From NCBI GenBank assembly GCA_963521185.1, contig CAUQTV010000003.1, positions 310,001-374,000 of the forward strand: a DNA stretch of 64,000 nucleotides. Direction: 5' to 3'. Shown here piece after piece: positions 16,582 through 24,291 of this stretch. Below the pieces are notes generated by a model. That model was not told the origin of the DNA. It saw only the letters and a list, made by a program, of their open reading frames with translations, and made no database searches. The position numbers and the translations under genes are program-made. Source of the DNA: Enterobacter_D sp963521185 (GTDB lineage Bacteria > Pseudomonadota > Gammaproteobacteria > Enterobacterales > Enterobacteriaceae). Each line of letters opens with the position of its first letter. Position 1 is the first letter of the stretch.

Positions 16582-17802
16582 TCAGGCCTTTTTACCGGAC
16601 GCGCTATTGAGCGCATTGACCACAATCGACGGGGTTAACACCTGCGGCAGCACGTGCGGTGGGCTGCCGTCCGCCGGATAAACCACGTACAGCGGCAGAC
16701 CGCCCTGGCCGAATTCGGTCATCGCATCGTCAATGTCGGCGTTAAATTTCGTCGAATCCGCCACCATGTAGAGCGTACCTGTGCGTGCCAGCGCCGCTTT
16801 TACCGCCGCGGTCGACAGCGACGTGCGATCGTTCACCTGGCAGGTAATGCACCAGGAGGCGGTGAAGTTCACAAAGATCGCCTTGCCGTGCCCCCGGTTG
16901 TCGGCGACGTTTTGCGGCGACCATTTTAGCGGCGCGCTGTTGTCGACGGTTTCAACGTCCACGGGTTTCAGGGTGCCCGGCAGCGGCGCGAGCACCAATA
17001 GCACCAGCGCGGCGCTCAGCGCATACATTACCCGATAGCCTTTACCGGCGAAGTGTCGCTTCTGCGCCATGCCGTAGATCCAGGCGGCAAACCCCAACAC
17101 CACCGAACCGGCCAGCAGCGTCGCCAGCGCGGTCATGCCCGCCTGCTGCGCCAGCACCCACACCAGCCAGGCATACGCGCCCAGCATCGGGAACGCCAGC
17201 CCGCGCTTGAGAATGTCCATCCACACACCGGGGCGCGGCAGCCGTTTCGCCAGCGCCGGGAACAGCGACACCAGCGTAAACGGCGCAGCGAAGCCTAACG
17301 CCAGCGCAAAGAAAATCGCCAGCGCGACGGCGGGCGGTTGCACCAGCGCATAGCCAATGGCGCTCGCCATAAACGGCGCGGAGCAGGGCGTTGCCACAAT
17401 GATCGACAGCGCACCGGTCAGCGCCGATCGTACAAAGGCGCTGCGCCCGGCCTCGATTTCACCGGCCCGTTGCAGCGACAGCCCGACTTCAAACACGCCC
17501 AGTAAATTGAGCGCCGCGCCGAGGATCACCAGCGCCAGCAGCGCGATGACCAGCGGGGATTGCAGCTGAAATCCCCAGCCAATGGCGTCGCCCCCCGCCC
17601 GCAGAGCGAGCAGGAGAGCCGCCAGCGCCATCATCGTGACGACAACGCCGAGCAAAAACGCCAGCCCTTCGTTCCGCACGCGGGCGGTGCTGCCCTGGTG
17701 ATGCAGCAGGCCTAAGGCCTTGAGCGAAATCACCGGAAACACGCACGGCATAAAGTTGAGGATAATGCCGCCTAAAAAAGCGGAAAACAGGGCGGTTAAC
17801 AT
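16582..17802 (-). CDS. DsbD-like transmembrane thiol reductase
   Basis: A 406-residue protein that moves reducing power from cytoplasmic thioredoxin to the periplasm. It has the eight-helix beta domain with both intramembrane cysteines (Cys20 in FMPCVFP and Cys140 in ATPCSAP) and a C-terminal thioredoxin domain with C-x-x-C at Cys318/Cys321 (SWCITC). The N-terminal alpha domain of E. coli DsbD is missing, so another periplasmic acceptor must be used. The peroxiredoxin encoded 40 bases upstream is the obvious candidate. Confidence 0.9.
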   Translation of the reverse strand: MLTALFSAFLGGIILNFMPCVFPVISLKALGLLHHQGSTARVRNEGLAFLLGVVVTMMALAALLLALRAGGDAIGWGFQLQSPLVIALLALVILGAALNLLGVFEVGLSLQRAGEIEAGRSAFVRSALTGALSIIVATPCSAPFMASAIGYALVQPPAVALAIFFALALGFAAPFTLVSLFPALAKRLPRPGVWMDILKRGLAFPMLGAYAWLVWVLAQQAGMTALATLLAGSVVLGFAAWIYGMAQKRHFAGKGYRVMYALSAALVLLVLAPLPGTLKPVDVETVDNSAPLKWSPQNVADNRGHGKAIFVNFTASWCITCQVNDRTSLSTAAVKAALARTGTLYMVADSTKFNADIDDAMTEFGQGGLPLYVVYPADGSPPHVLPQVLTPSIVVNALNSASGKKA

Positions 17803-17842
17803 AACGGGCCTCCGTCAGATGAATCGTTGCGCGACGGCGTTA

Positions 17843-18397
17843 TCAGGAGTGCGATTCAGTATAGTGCTTAACCGCATCCATCGTTTTCTGGATGTGCGCT
17901 TCCGGGTTGCGGTCGGTGTAGCTGAGCAGGATTTTACCGTCCGGGGCGATGACATAAGAGGTGCGGTCAGAGAGCGTTTTGCCTTTCATCTCCATCAGCG
18001 TCTGGTACTGGGCGGCGATTTTGGCACCCGGATCGGCGGCAACGGTAAATTTATCGCGGCACTCCAGCTTCGAGAACTCATCCACCTGATCGACATTCCC
18101 GGCGGTCACGCCGACCACGGTAGCCCCCAGCTTGTTGAAATCGTCCGTCGCTTCGGCAAACGCGTGGGCCTCAATGGTGCAGCCTTTGCTGAAGGCGGCC
18201 GGGAAGAAATAGAGCACCACCGGCCCTTTTTTCAGCGCGTCGGCAAGAGAAAAGGTGAGCGGTTTGCCCGCCAGTGCCGCCTTGAGTTCAAAATTCGGGG
18301 CCTGCGCGCCAGTGGGCAGCGCGGCCTGCGAGGGCAGGGCAACGCTTAACAGCGCGGCGGCGGTCAGTGCGCAGAACAGCTTTTTCATCGGATTCAT
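17843..18397 (-). CDS. Periplasmic Bcp-type peroxiredoxin
   Basis: An AhpC/TSA-family peroxidase with a signal peptide ending ...LPSQA, so it should act in the periplasm. The ATG at 18397 (184 residues) has GGAG 6 bases upstream and is preferred over the ATG at 18409. The peroxidatic cysteine is Cys73 in FSKGCTIEAHAF. Bcp proteins usually have a resolving Cys five residues later; here that position is His, so a 1-Cys mechanism or the later Cys in LECRDKF is likely. Reduction probably comes from the DsbD-like protein in the same operon. Confidence 0.9.
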   Translation of the reverse strand: MNPMKKLFCALTAAALLSVALPSQAALPTGAQAPNFELKAALAGKPLTFSLADALKKGPVVLYFFPAAFSKGCTIEAHAFAEATDDFNKLGATVVGVTAGNVDQVDEFSKLECRDKFTVAADPGAKIAAQYQTLMEMKGKTLSDRTSYVIAPDGKILLSYTDRNPEAHIQKTMDAVKHYTESHS

Positions 18398-18630
18398 GGT
18401 CAGCTCCATCAGGGTTAAGAGAAACGGCTTCCTCTACAGTTCGCCCCGACGATGGCAAAGGTTTCGCTGGCGGAAAAATATTTTTTTGACGGCCCGCACG
18501 CTTAAAAAAAACCGATTTAACATTCCCGATTTTTTGCCGCTTTACCTGACTGTCACGCGGTTATCTCTGCCTTCTCCAGCGGTGGGCGAAGCCATAGATA
18601 ATCGGGTTAATCCACCCAGAAAGGTGAGCT

Positions 18631-18873
18631 ATGTATATTCCCGTTACGCTTCACATCATTAACTATCTACCGGACGTCAACCAGATTGAAGATCTGACGA
18701 TCTTCAAAAGTCTGGGGTTTATTGAATTTCACTACAAATCGCACTGGCTGCGCGTCGAGCTGGCCGGACAGGGGGAGCGGGTGGCGGTGTTTGAGCGCAT
18801 CGTGCACCAGTCGGTGGTGAACGCGTTCACCCAGGAAATTGAAGCCCTGCTCAATAAGGTGCCGGTATCATGA
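18631..18873 (+). CDS. Small orphan protein, first of a tandem paralogous pair
   Basis: An 80-residue protein of unknown function with a good ribosome binding site (AAGGTGAGCT before ATG). It aligns along its length with the next gene: a short hydrophobic N-terminus (HIINYLPDVN), a beta-rich core (IEFHYKSHWLRVE) and a helical tail. No signal peptide or membrane helix. Its stop overlaps the next start by ATGA, so both are made together and may form a heteromer. Confidence 0.75.
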   Translation: MYIPVTLHIINYLPDVNQIEDLTIFKSLGFIEFHYKSHWLRVELAGQGERVAVFERIVHQSVVNAFTQEIEALLNKVPVS

Positions 18874-19121
18874 TCAAATCTTACGCGCTACAAACCATCA
18901 TCAAAAACATGCCGCTGGTCAACACCCTGACCACGCTGCGCATCTATCCGAGCAAAGACGCGGTTGAGTTTACCTACCGCACACGCAAATTTCGCGTCGA
19001 GCACAAGGATAAAGAAGATACGTACCTGAACGTCTTCGAAGTGCGCGCCACCGCCGGGGAAGATGAACTGTTAACGACAGACATTTCAGAACGCATCCAG
19101 GGCTACCTGAACGCGGGCTGA
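18870..19121 (+). CDS. Small orphan protein, second of a tandem paralogous pair
   Basis: An 83-residue protein that resembles its upstream neighbour: TIIKNMPLVN against HIINYLPDVN and VEFTYRTRKFRVE against IEFHYKSHWLRVE, then a helical end. It is more basic in the core. Function unknown. An intrinsic terminator follows 13 bases after the stop. Confidence 0.75.
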   Translation: MIKSYALQTIIKNMPLVNTLTTLRIYPSKDAVEFTYRTRKFRVEHKDKEDTYLNVFEVRATAGEDELLTTDISERIQGYLNAG

Positions 19122-19134
19122 ACGTCTGCCGCCG

Positions 19135-19162
19135 CCCGGCTCACTCATCGGGCCGGGTTTTT
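19135..19162 (+). terminator. Intrinsic terminator after the small paralogue pair
   Basis: CCCGGC (19135-19140) pairs with GCCGGG (19152-19157), followed by TTTTT (19158-19162). It overlaps the 3' end of the convergent AI-2E-family gene. Confidence 0.7.
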
Positions 19163-20250
19163 CCTTCTTCAATAAACTCGTCGTCGAGTTCGTCCGCGTT
19201 GCCCTGATGATCTTTGCCGGAGAGTAAATTCCAGCAGGCGATAAACAGCGCGGCAATCAGCGGCCCGATGACAAAACCGTTAATGCCGTAGACTTCCAGT
19301 CCGCCGAGGGTGGTGATCAGGATCAGGTAGTCCGGCATTTTGGTGTCTTTGCCCACCAGAATCGGACGCAAAATGTTATCCACCAGTCCGACGACGATGA
19401 CGAAGAAGCCGATGATGAAAAAGCCCTGCCAGACCTGCCCGGTGGAGAAGAGAAATATCGTCGCCGGCACCCAGACGATGGCTGAGCCGACCGCCGGAAT
19501 AAGCGACAGGAACGCCATCAGCGATCCCCACAGCACGCTGCCGTCAATGCCCACGACGTAGAAACCAATCCCGCCGAGCACCCCCTGCATTACCGCAATC
19601 ACCACCGTGCCTTTCACCGTCGCGCGCGACACCGCCGCGAATTTCGCAAACAGATGGTGCTTCACGTAGCGGGAGAGCGGCAGCGACTCCAGCGCCTGGT
19701 TCACAATATAAGGCCCGTCTTTGAGCAGGAAAAACAGCAGGTAGAGCATCACGCAGAAGCTGACCGTGAAACTGAAGGTGCCTTTGCCAATCATAAAGGC
19801 GCTGCCCGCCAGATATTGTCCGCCTTTTAAGGCGACGCCGGAAAGCGACTGCTGGATCTGTGCGGCGTTATTAAGCTGATGTTCCGCCAGGAAGCTGCGC
19901 ACGCTGGCAGGCAGATGGCGCAGCAAATCGGCCACCACGACCGGGAACTGCGTATTGTTCGCCTGGAGTTTGCCGTACACCACGTTGGCTTCGAAGGCCA
20001 GCGACGAGAGAATAATGGCCAGCGGCGTGAAGACGATAAGACAGATAATCAGCACGGTGACCAGCGACGCGATGCCGTTCCTGCCGCCGATTTTATCCCT
20101 GAGGGTATTCTTCAGCGGCTGGAAGATCACCGCGAGGATGGCGGCCCATAAAATCGCCGAAAAGTAGGGCGACAACACATCAAAAAAGGCCAGTGTGACA
20201 ACAAAAAGAATCAGGATGAAAAATCCCTTTGTGAGTCCCTTAAATCTCAT
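19141..20250 (-). CDS. AI-2E-family membrane permease
   Basis: A 369-residue polytopic protein of the AI-2E/YdiK/PerM family with about eight membrane segments and a large soluble region at residues about 90-150. Family members are exporters of small molecules or are linked to Na+/H+ exchange; the name AI-2E comes from the weakly supported autoinducer-2 role of E. coli TqsA. The ATG at 20250 follows GGGAG by 8 bases and gives a normal N-terminus; the ORF can be read up to 20382 but that part is not protein-like. The C-terminus is acidic (DELDDEFIEEG). Confidence 0.85.
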   Translation of the reverse strand: MRFKGLTKGFFILILFVVTLAFFDVLSPYFSAILWAAILAVIFQPLKNTLRDKIGGRNGIASLVTVLIICLIVFTPLAIILSSLAFEANVVYGKLQANNTQFPVVVADLLRHLPASVRSFLAEHQLNNAAQIQQSLSGVALKGGQYLAGSAFMIGKGTFSFTVSFCVMLYLLFFLLKDGPYIVNQALESLPLSRYVKHHLFAKFAAVSRATVKGTVVIAVMQGVLGGIGFYVVGIDGSVLWGSLMAFLSLIPAVGSAIVWVPATIFLFSTGQVWQGFFIIGFFVIVVGLVDNILRPILVGKDTKMPDYLILITTLGGLEVYGINGFVIGPLIAALFIACWNLLSGKDHQGNADELDDEFIEEGKTRPDE

Positions 20251-20372
20251 AGGTACTACTCCCATTTTTAATTCAGTCCTCGAAATATAGAAGCTGGTGG
20301 CGAGATTACAACAGCGGCGTGGCGGCACTTCCGGGGCTACGCTAAAAGAACGTCCATTACCGGAGGTGAGCC

Positions 20373-20903
20373 ATGTCGCCACAACAGTTTATAACGCCGC
20401 AGTCGAACAACGTTGAAACCATCCTGCTAACGGCCAATGACTGGGTACCCAATAACCCACGTCTGCCGCTGCTGCTCTATCGCCAGGTCTTTACGCCGGG
20501 GGCGTCAGCCGTGGCGCAGGTACAAGCGCTGTTCACGGAAAACGGCTGGCCGCCGCAGTGGGTAAACGGGATTTTCAACTACCACCACTATCACGCAACC
20601 GCTCACGAGGTGCTGGCGTTTACCGACGGCGAGGCGCAGGTGATGTTTGGTGGACCAGGGGGGAAACTTATTGACGTGCGGGCGGGCGATATCGCGCTGC
20701 TGCCCGCCGGAACGGGACACTGCAATAAAGGCAGTAGCGCGGATTTTACCGTGGTCGGGGCCTATCCGCCCGGTCAGTCGGCGGATATTTGCCGTGATGC
20801 GCCCACGCCGGAGATGCTCAAATCCATCGCGCAGGTGAGCTTTCCGCAAAGCGATCCGGTGTACGGGAAAAAGGGGCCGTTAACGGCGCAATGGCACGTT
20901 TAG
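20373..20903 (+). CDS. Cupin-domain protein (YjlB-like)
   Basis: A 176-residue single-domain cupin. Metal-binding residues are visible in NYHHYHATAHEVLAF (motif 1, about residues 68-85) and PAGTGHCNKG (motif 2, about 115-124). Similar proteins of the B. subtilis YjlB type have no established reaction. The ATG follows GGAGGTGAGCC. It diverges from the AI-2E-family gene with about 120 bases between start codons. Confidence 0.82.
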   Translation: MSPQQFITPQSNNVETILLTANDWVPNNPRLPLLLYRQVFTPGASAVAQVQALFTENGWPPQWVNGIFNYHHYHATAHEVLAFTDGEAQVMFGGPGGKLIDVRAGDIALLPAGTGHCNKGSSADFTVVGAYPPGQSADICRDAPTPEMLKSIAQVSFPQSDPVYGKKGPLTAQWHV

Positions 20904-21390
20904 CCGGGCAGTGAAAGCAGGTCAGAAGTGCGGGAGTACAACAGGAAGGTGTTGAAAACTAAGATGAAGAAAGTCGGTAAGGCGACATCTGATCCCTTAC
21001 CGACAAAAATGATTTCATCTGTAAACCGATGTTTCAAAAGCGAGTGAATAGTAACCGCTCGTTTCCTGTACAGCAAGAAATTTTATGAAGTAGATCACAA
21101 AATTTACACTACCTTAATAACACCTTTAGCCTGAAGCGGCCAACATGCGCTCTGAGGGTGAGCGAGCGTTGCCGTTGCGCTGTAATTAGCAGCCATTAAT
21201 AAATAATTAAGTGTGGCTAATTAATAAGGCAATTTATTAATCTGATGAATATATAAAGGTATTACTCTCAGTGTAAATTCATGTAATTTCCTACCCGCTT
21301 CGTCAAAGAAAATCCGAAAAAAAGGCCGGTAATTGCGAGATGAGCTATAAGAAGAATTAGAGATAAAATAATGATAGCAAGAGGTCCCCT
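20904..21390. other. 487-base AT-rich non-coding region
   Basis: No protein-like frame was seen. It holds a 10-bp inverted repeat GTCGGTAAGG (20973-20982) / CCTTACCGAC (20995-21004) without a good T run, and a CRP-like site TATGA-AGTAGA-TCACA at 21084-21099 (nine of ten half-site positions). The rest is AT-rich and may carry the promoter and long leader of the next gene. Confidence 0.5.
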
Positions 21391-21825
21391 ATGCAGTTTA
21401 TCTACTTCAAAGTGGAATGCGTGTTTCCCGAGCTGTTGGCGTCATCGCGCGTCTCTCTGAAAGAGGTGACGCTCACCCGTGACGGTGAAATTATTTCGAC
21501 GTTTTCAGACCTGAAAATGAAGGAATTACCGTTCTATATATTCCACCTCGTGCCGATTGGATTTCGCAAGATCGAGCATCAGGTTAACGGTGAGACCGGC
21601 AAGCACCTGCGTTTTTCGTCAGGATATTTGCAGACCGGAGAATACCGCGTAGAAACGCCATCGGGTGAAAAAACAATGTGTTATGATGCGCTTACCGCGT
21701 TGTGGAAGCCGGAGAAAAAAGAGGGCGGGCAATATCTGACGACCAACGACTTTGTCGCAAAAGATAATTCCATTATCAGGCCGGTGAAATTAATTTATCG
21801 TAACAGGCGAGACATCATTTGCTGA
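21391..21825 (+). CDS. Hypothetical protein, possible horizontally acquired gene
   Basis: A 144-residue protein I do not recognise. It is rich in beta-type segments, has no signal peptide, and contains few cysteines (CVF near the N-terminus, MCYDA, IIC at the end). It starts with an AGAGGTCCCCT leader. Base composition is clearly lower in GC than the genes around it, which together with the AT-rich flanks suggests acquisition by transfer. Confidence 0.65.
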   Translation: MQFIYFKVECVFPELLASSRVSLKEVTLTRDGEIISTFSDLKMKELPFYIFHLVPIGFRKIEHQVNGETGKHLRFSSGYLQTGEYRVETPSGEKTMCYDALTALWKPEKKEGGQYLTTNDFVAKDNSIIRPVKLIYRNRRDIIC

Positions 21826-22173
21826 ATGGGATAAACCCCATAGAATTTCCGGATTAGATAATTTATGCCAGATAAAATGGCCCGAGGTTGGGCCATTGAT
21901 TTGCAATGCCGCGTTTTAGCGCAATAAATTTTATCCTGAAGATAACACTTGCTTTCTCTACATAGGCATGCGTTAATGGTCTGTCGGTTTGATACACAGA
22001 CATTATCTCGAAGTAAATTTCGAGAAGTAAATCTCGAATAGCCATTCAAGCAGTTCTCATCTCTAAGCGTATCCCTGATACCTCTTCTTTTGAGTCTCCA
22101 CTTTGTAAGCGCTGATTTAACTCTGTAATTCAGACCATTTATGCCGCAAGGCTTCCCGAAAAGGTAAAAAAAG
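21826..22173. other. 348-base AT-rich intergenic region with a hairpin
   Basis: An inverted repeat AATGGCCC (21876-21883) / GGGCCATT (21890-21897) could end the upstream gene, though its T run is weak. A 60-codon minus-strand frame (21863-22045) has protein-like composition but no good ribosome binding site, so I do not call it. The right part is AT-rich and holds the promoter of the zinc-ribbon gene. Confidence 0.45.
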
Positions 22174-22449
22174 ATGTCTAATAAAATGACCAGCTCACTC
22201 GGAAATGGTTCTTATGCTTCATCCACTGGCGTTAAGGCCGATCTGTCCACGACGTCTATGTCCACCACGGCAATGCACTTCACCTGTCCGCGCTGCCACG
22301 GCTCGCAGTACAGAACGTCACCGTTCGACATGTCCGAAAGCAACCCGTATGGCGCAAAATGTATCTTTTGTAAGTCAGCGATGGTCGCTAAAGCGGTGAT
22401 GTACACCCCGGACGTGCACGCAGACAAACGTGCGGTGGGAATGATGTAA
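22174..22449 (+). CDS. Small zinc-ribbon protein
   Basis: A 91-residue protein. The first 30 residues are Ser/Thr-rich and probably disordered. Two Cys pairs, CPRC (residues 38-41) and CIFC (about 63-66), form a zinc-ribbon knuckle. Function is not known; such short zinc-ribbon proteins in enterobacteria are often stress- or stationary-phase-induced. A ribosome binding site (AAAAGGTAAAA) and a strong intrinsic terminator frame it as a single-gene unit. Confidence 0.72.
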   Translation: MSNKMTSSLGNGSYASSTGVKADLSTTSMSTTAMHFTCPRCHGSQYRTSPFDMSESNPYGAKCIFCKSAMVAKAVMYTPDVHADKRAVGMM

Positions 22450-22463
22450 TCCCACGCCATCAG

Positions 22464-22495
22464 AAAGCCTTACAGCGATGTGAGGCTTTTTTTTT
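22464..22495 (+). terminator. Intrinsic terminator
   Basis: AAAGCCT-TACA/TGTG-AGGCTTT stem with nine T residues (22487-22495), 15 bases after the stop of the zinc-ribbon gene. Confidence 0.9.
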
Positions 22496-22519
22496 GCGTG
22501 CGATTTGACGCCCACGGCG

Positions 22520-23299
22520 TCAGTCCAGATGCACGCCGCTGGGAATGAAGGTGGGTTTACAGGCGCTCATCGCCGGGCGAAAAAAATCCTCATGCAGCGC
22601 CACCTGATTACGTCCGCGTTTCTTTGCCAGGTAGAGCGCCGTGTCAGCCGCGCTGTAAAGGGTTTCAAAATCACTGTCCCGCTCGCCAAGGCTGACGCCA
22701 AAACTGGCGGTAACAAACTGATTAGGCAGGCACTCCAGCGGCGACGCATTCAGCGACGCATGCAGGTAACCGGCAATGATCATCGCCTCTTCAATGCGCG
22801 CATGCGGCAGTAAAATCGTAAACTCCTCCCCGCCCACGCGGCCAATGGATGCCTGCTCGGGTAGCGCTTTACGCACCCGCGACACCAGCGAGCAGATCAC
22901 GCGATCGCCGGTCGGATGACCGTATTCATCGTTAATGCGCTTGAAATGATCGATATCCAGCAGGATCAGCGCCACGTTGGCTTCGGTGAGGGACTTGTCG
23001 ATCTGATTAATAATGGCGCTGCGGTTATAGACGGCGGTGAGGGGATCGTGGGTGGCTTCATACTCCAGGCGCGCCGCCAGCTTTTGCAACTCGTCGTTAA
23101 TGCGCGTCAGTTCACGCTCGGCGCGGTCGCTGCGGGAAATCAGGCGGTAGGATTCGCGAATTAAGCGCTGATAATGTTTCGCAATCGTCCACAGCTTTTC
23201 GCGACACTCCTGGGCGGGCAGCCCCGTATCAGCGGCGGCTACCCGGGCGTCTTCCAGGACGGCATACTCTTCCTGAAAGAGCTCGTTAATGTCTAGCAT
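22520..23299 (-). CDS. siaD: Diguanylate cyclase SiaD
   Basis: A 259-residue diguanylate cyclase: an N-terminal helical/coiled-coil stretch (about residues 1-80) and a GGDEF domain with active site GGEEF at 156-160. The I-site RxxD is absent (PEQA at that position), so product inhibition is not expected. In the Pseudomonas system SiaD is switched on by binding SiaC. It is the last gene of a four-gene operon and overlaps siaC by 7 bases. Confidence 0.9.
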   Translation of the reverse strand: MLDINELFQEEYAVLEDARVAAADTGLPAQECREKLWTIAKHYQRLIRESYRLISRSDRAERELTRINDELQKLAARLEYEATHDPLTAVYNRSAIINQIDKSLTEANVALILLDIDHFKRINDEYGHPTGDRVICSLVSRVRKALPEQASIGRVGGEEFTILLPHARIEEAMIIAGYLHASLNASPLECLPNQFVTASFGVSLGERDSDFETLYSAADTALYLAKKRGRNQVALHEDFFRPAMSACKPTFIPSGVHLD

Positions 23300-23709
23300 G
23301 CGGTAAGTTCCGGTGTGAGAAAGACGGTTAGCGACGGGAAATCGAGCGCGACTTCCTGGCCGAACTCTTCGGAAATGTCATCTTCAGCATCAAAGTACCA
23401 GTAAAGCTCACAGGCTTTTCCCTGTTTCGCGAAACCGTTTAGCGACTCAAAAAACTCAAACAGCAGTTTGGTGCTGGAGCTGTTGAAATAGCTCAGCGCG
23501 ACGTGCAGTTGCACAGGCGTTGAACCGACGGATTTCTCCGTAAGCCACTCTTCCACCGATTGCAGCAGCGGGCGAAAGAAGGCCGCCGCGTTTTCAGGGT
23601 AGGATTCGCCTTTCAGCACCAGACGATGCGCAGCAAAATCAAAGTTCACTTCCGGTGTGGCAGGCGTTGCTGCGAGCACGATTGCAGGTGTCATTGTCAA
23701 ATCAGTCAT
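23293..23709 (-). CDS. siaC: SiaC-like regulatory protein (DUF1987)
   Basis: A 138-residue DUF1987 protein. In Pseudomonas, unphosphorylated SiaC activates the diguanylate cyclase SiaD, and SiaB and SiaA phosphorylate and dephosphorylate it at a threonine. The recognisable motif is SYFNSSSTK (residues 73-81). In the family this is usually N-T-S-S; here the acceptor position is Ser77 with Thr80 three residues later, so the phosphorylated residue may have changed. Overlaps siaB by 8 bases. Confidence 0.88.
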   Translation of the reverse strand: MTDLTMTPAIVLAATPATPEVNFDFAAHRLVLKGESYPENAAAFFRPLLQSVEEWLTEKSVGSTPVQLHVALSYFNSSSTKLLFEFFESLNGFAKQGKACELYWYFDAEDDISEEFGQEVALDFPSLTVFLTPELTAC

Positions 23710-24283
23710 GGCAGAACGTGGCCTTGAGATGGAAGGCGGACAAGGGGCTGGCCGCCAGTGGATGTATGCGATATTCCAGCGGTTCGCTGGTGTCTCGCGC
23801 CATGGTCAACAATCCAATATTCGCGCCTTTACTGGTCGCGGGAGCCTCACAGCGTAAGCCCTGTTTCCAGGCCTGTTTAATTTCGGCCTGGGTCATTGTG
23901 CGCAGCACGTCCAGGTTATTGCGCAGTAACGAAGATTCCTCGTGACCGACCAGATTGGCCGTTTCAAGATAATAATTGACGCGATCGGTGTGGAAACATA
24001 ACGAGCCAAAGCGTAGCTCATCGTTACCGGAACCGATGTAACGTTCGTCAGAGGAGTACCGCACAATGTTTTGGCCCATCTCAATAAAGACGGAGAATAA
24101 GCGGCGACGCAGGGCGAGTGAGGCTTCGTTTTTATCCAGCCATGCGCGAACCACATCCCCCATCGACACAATGTGTTGCTGGGAGAAATAGCCCGTATAA
24201 AAGAGTTCAACAGCACTTTGCCGCTGGAGGGTAATCAGCGGCAGCAGTACGGCTTCTTTGACCTGTAGGTCATTTAGTGTCAT
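23702..24283 (-). CDS. siaB: SiaB-like protein kinase
   Basis: A 193-residue SiaB-family (DUF6272) protein, related to GHKL serine/threonine kinases of the SpoIIAB type; residues EMGQNIVRYS form the N-box of the ATP site. It should phosphorylate SiaC. The ATG at 24283, 8 bases after the siaA stop, is preferred to the longer frame to 24313, which overlaps siaA. Genes are tightly packed, consistent with one operon. Confidence 0.85.
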   Translation of the reverse strand: MTLNDLQVKEAVLLPLITLQRQSAVELFYTGYFSQQHIVSMGDVVRAWLDKNEASLALRRRLFSVFIEMGQNIVRYSSDERYIGSGNDELRFGSLCFHTDRVNYYLETANLVGHEESSLLRNNLDVLRTMTQAEIKQAWKQGLRCEAPATSKGANIGLLTMARDTSEPLEYRIHPLAASPLSAFHLKATFCHD

Positions 24284-24291
24284 GTGATGTT

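Noticed and set aside
18410..18630. ECF promoter before the peroxiredoxin gene
   Set aside because: AAC and CGTC elements occur but not at a correct 15-17 base spacing.
21863..22045. 60-codon minus-strand frame beginning MAIRDLLLEIYFEI
   Set aside because: Composition is protein-like but no ribosome binding site is seen, a hairpin lies inside it, and I recognise no family. Left open, not called.
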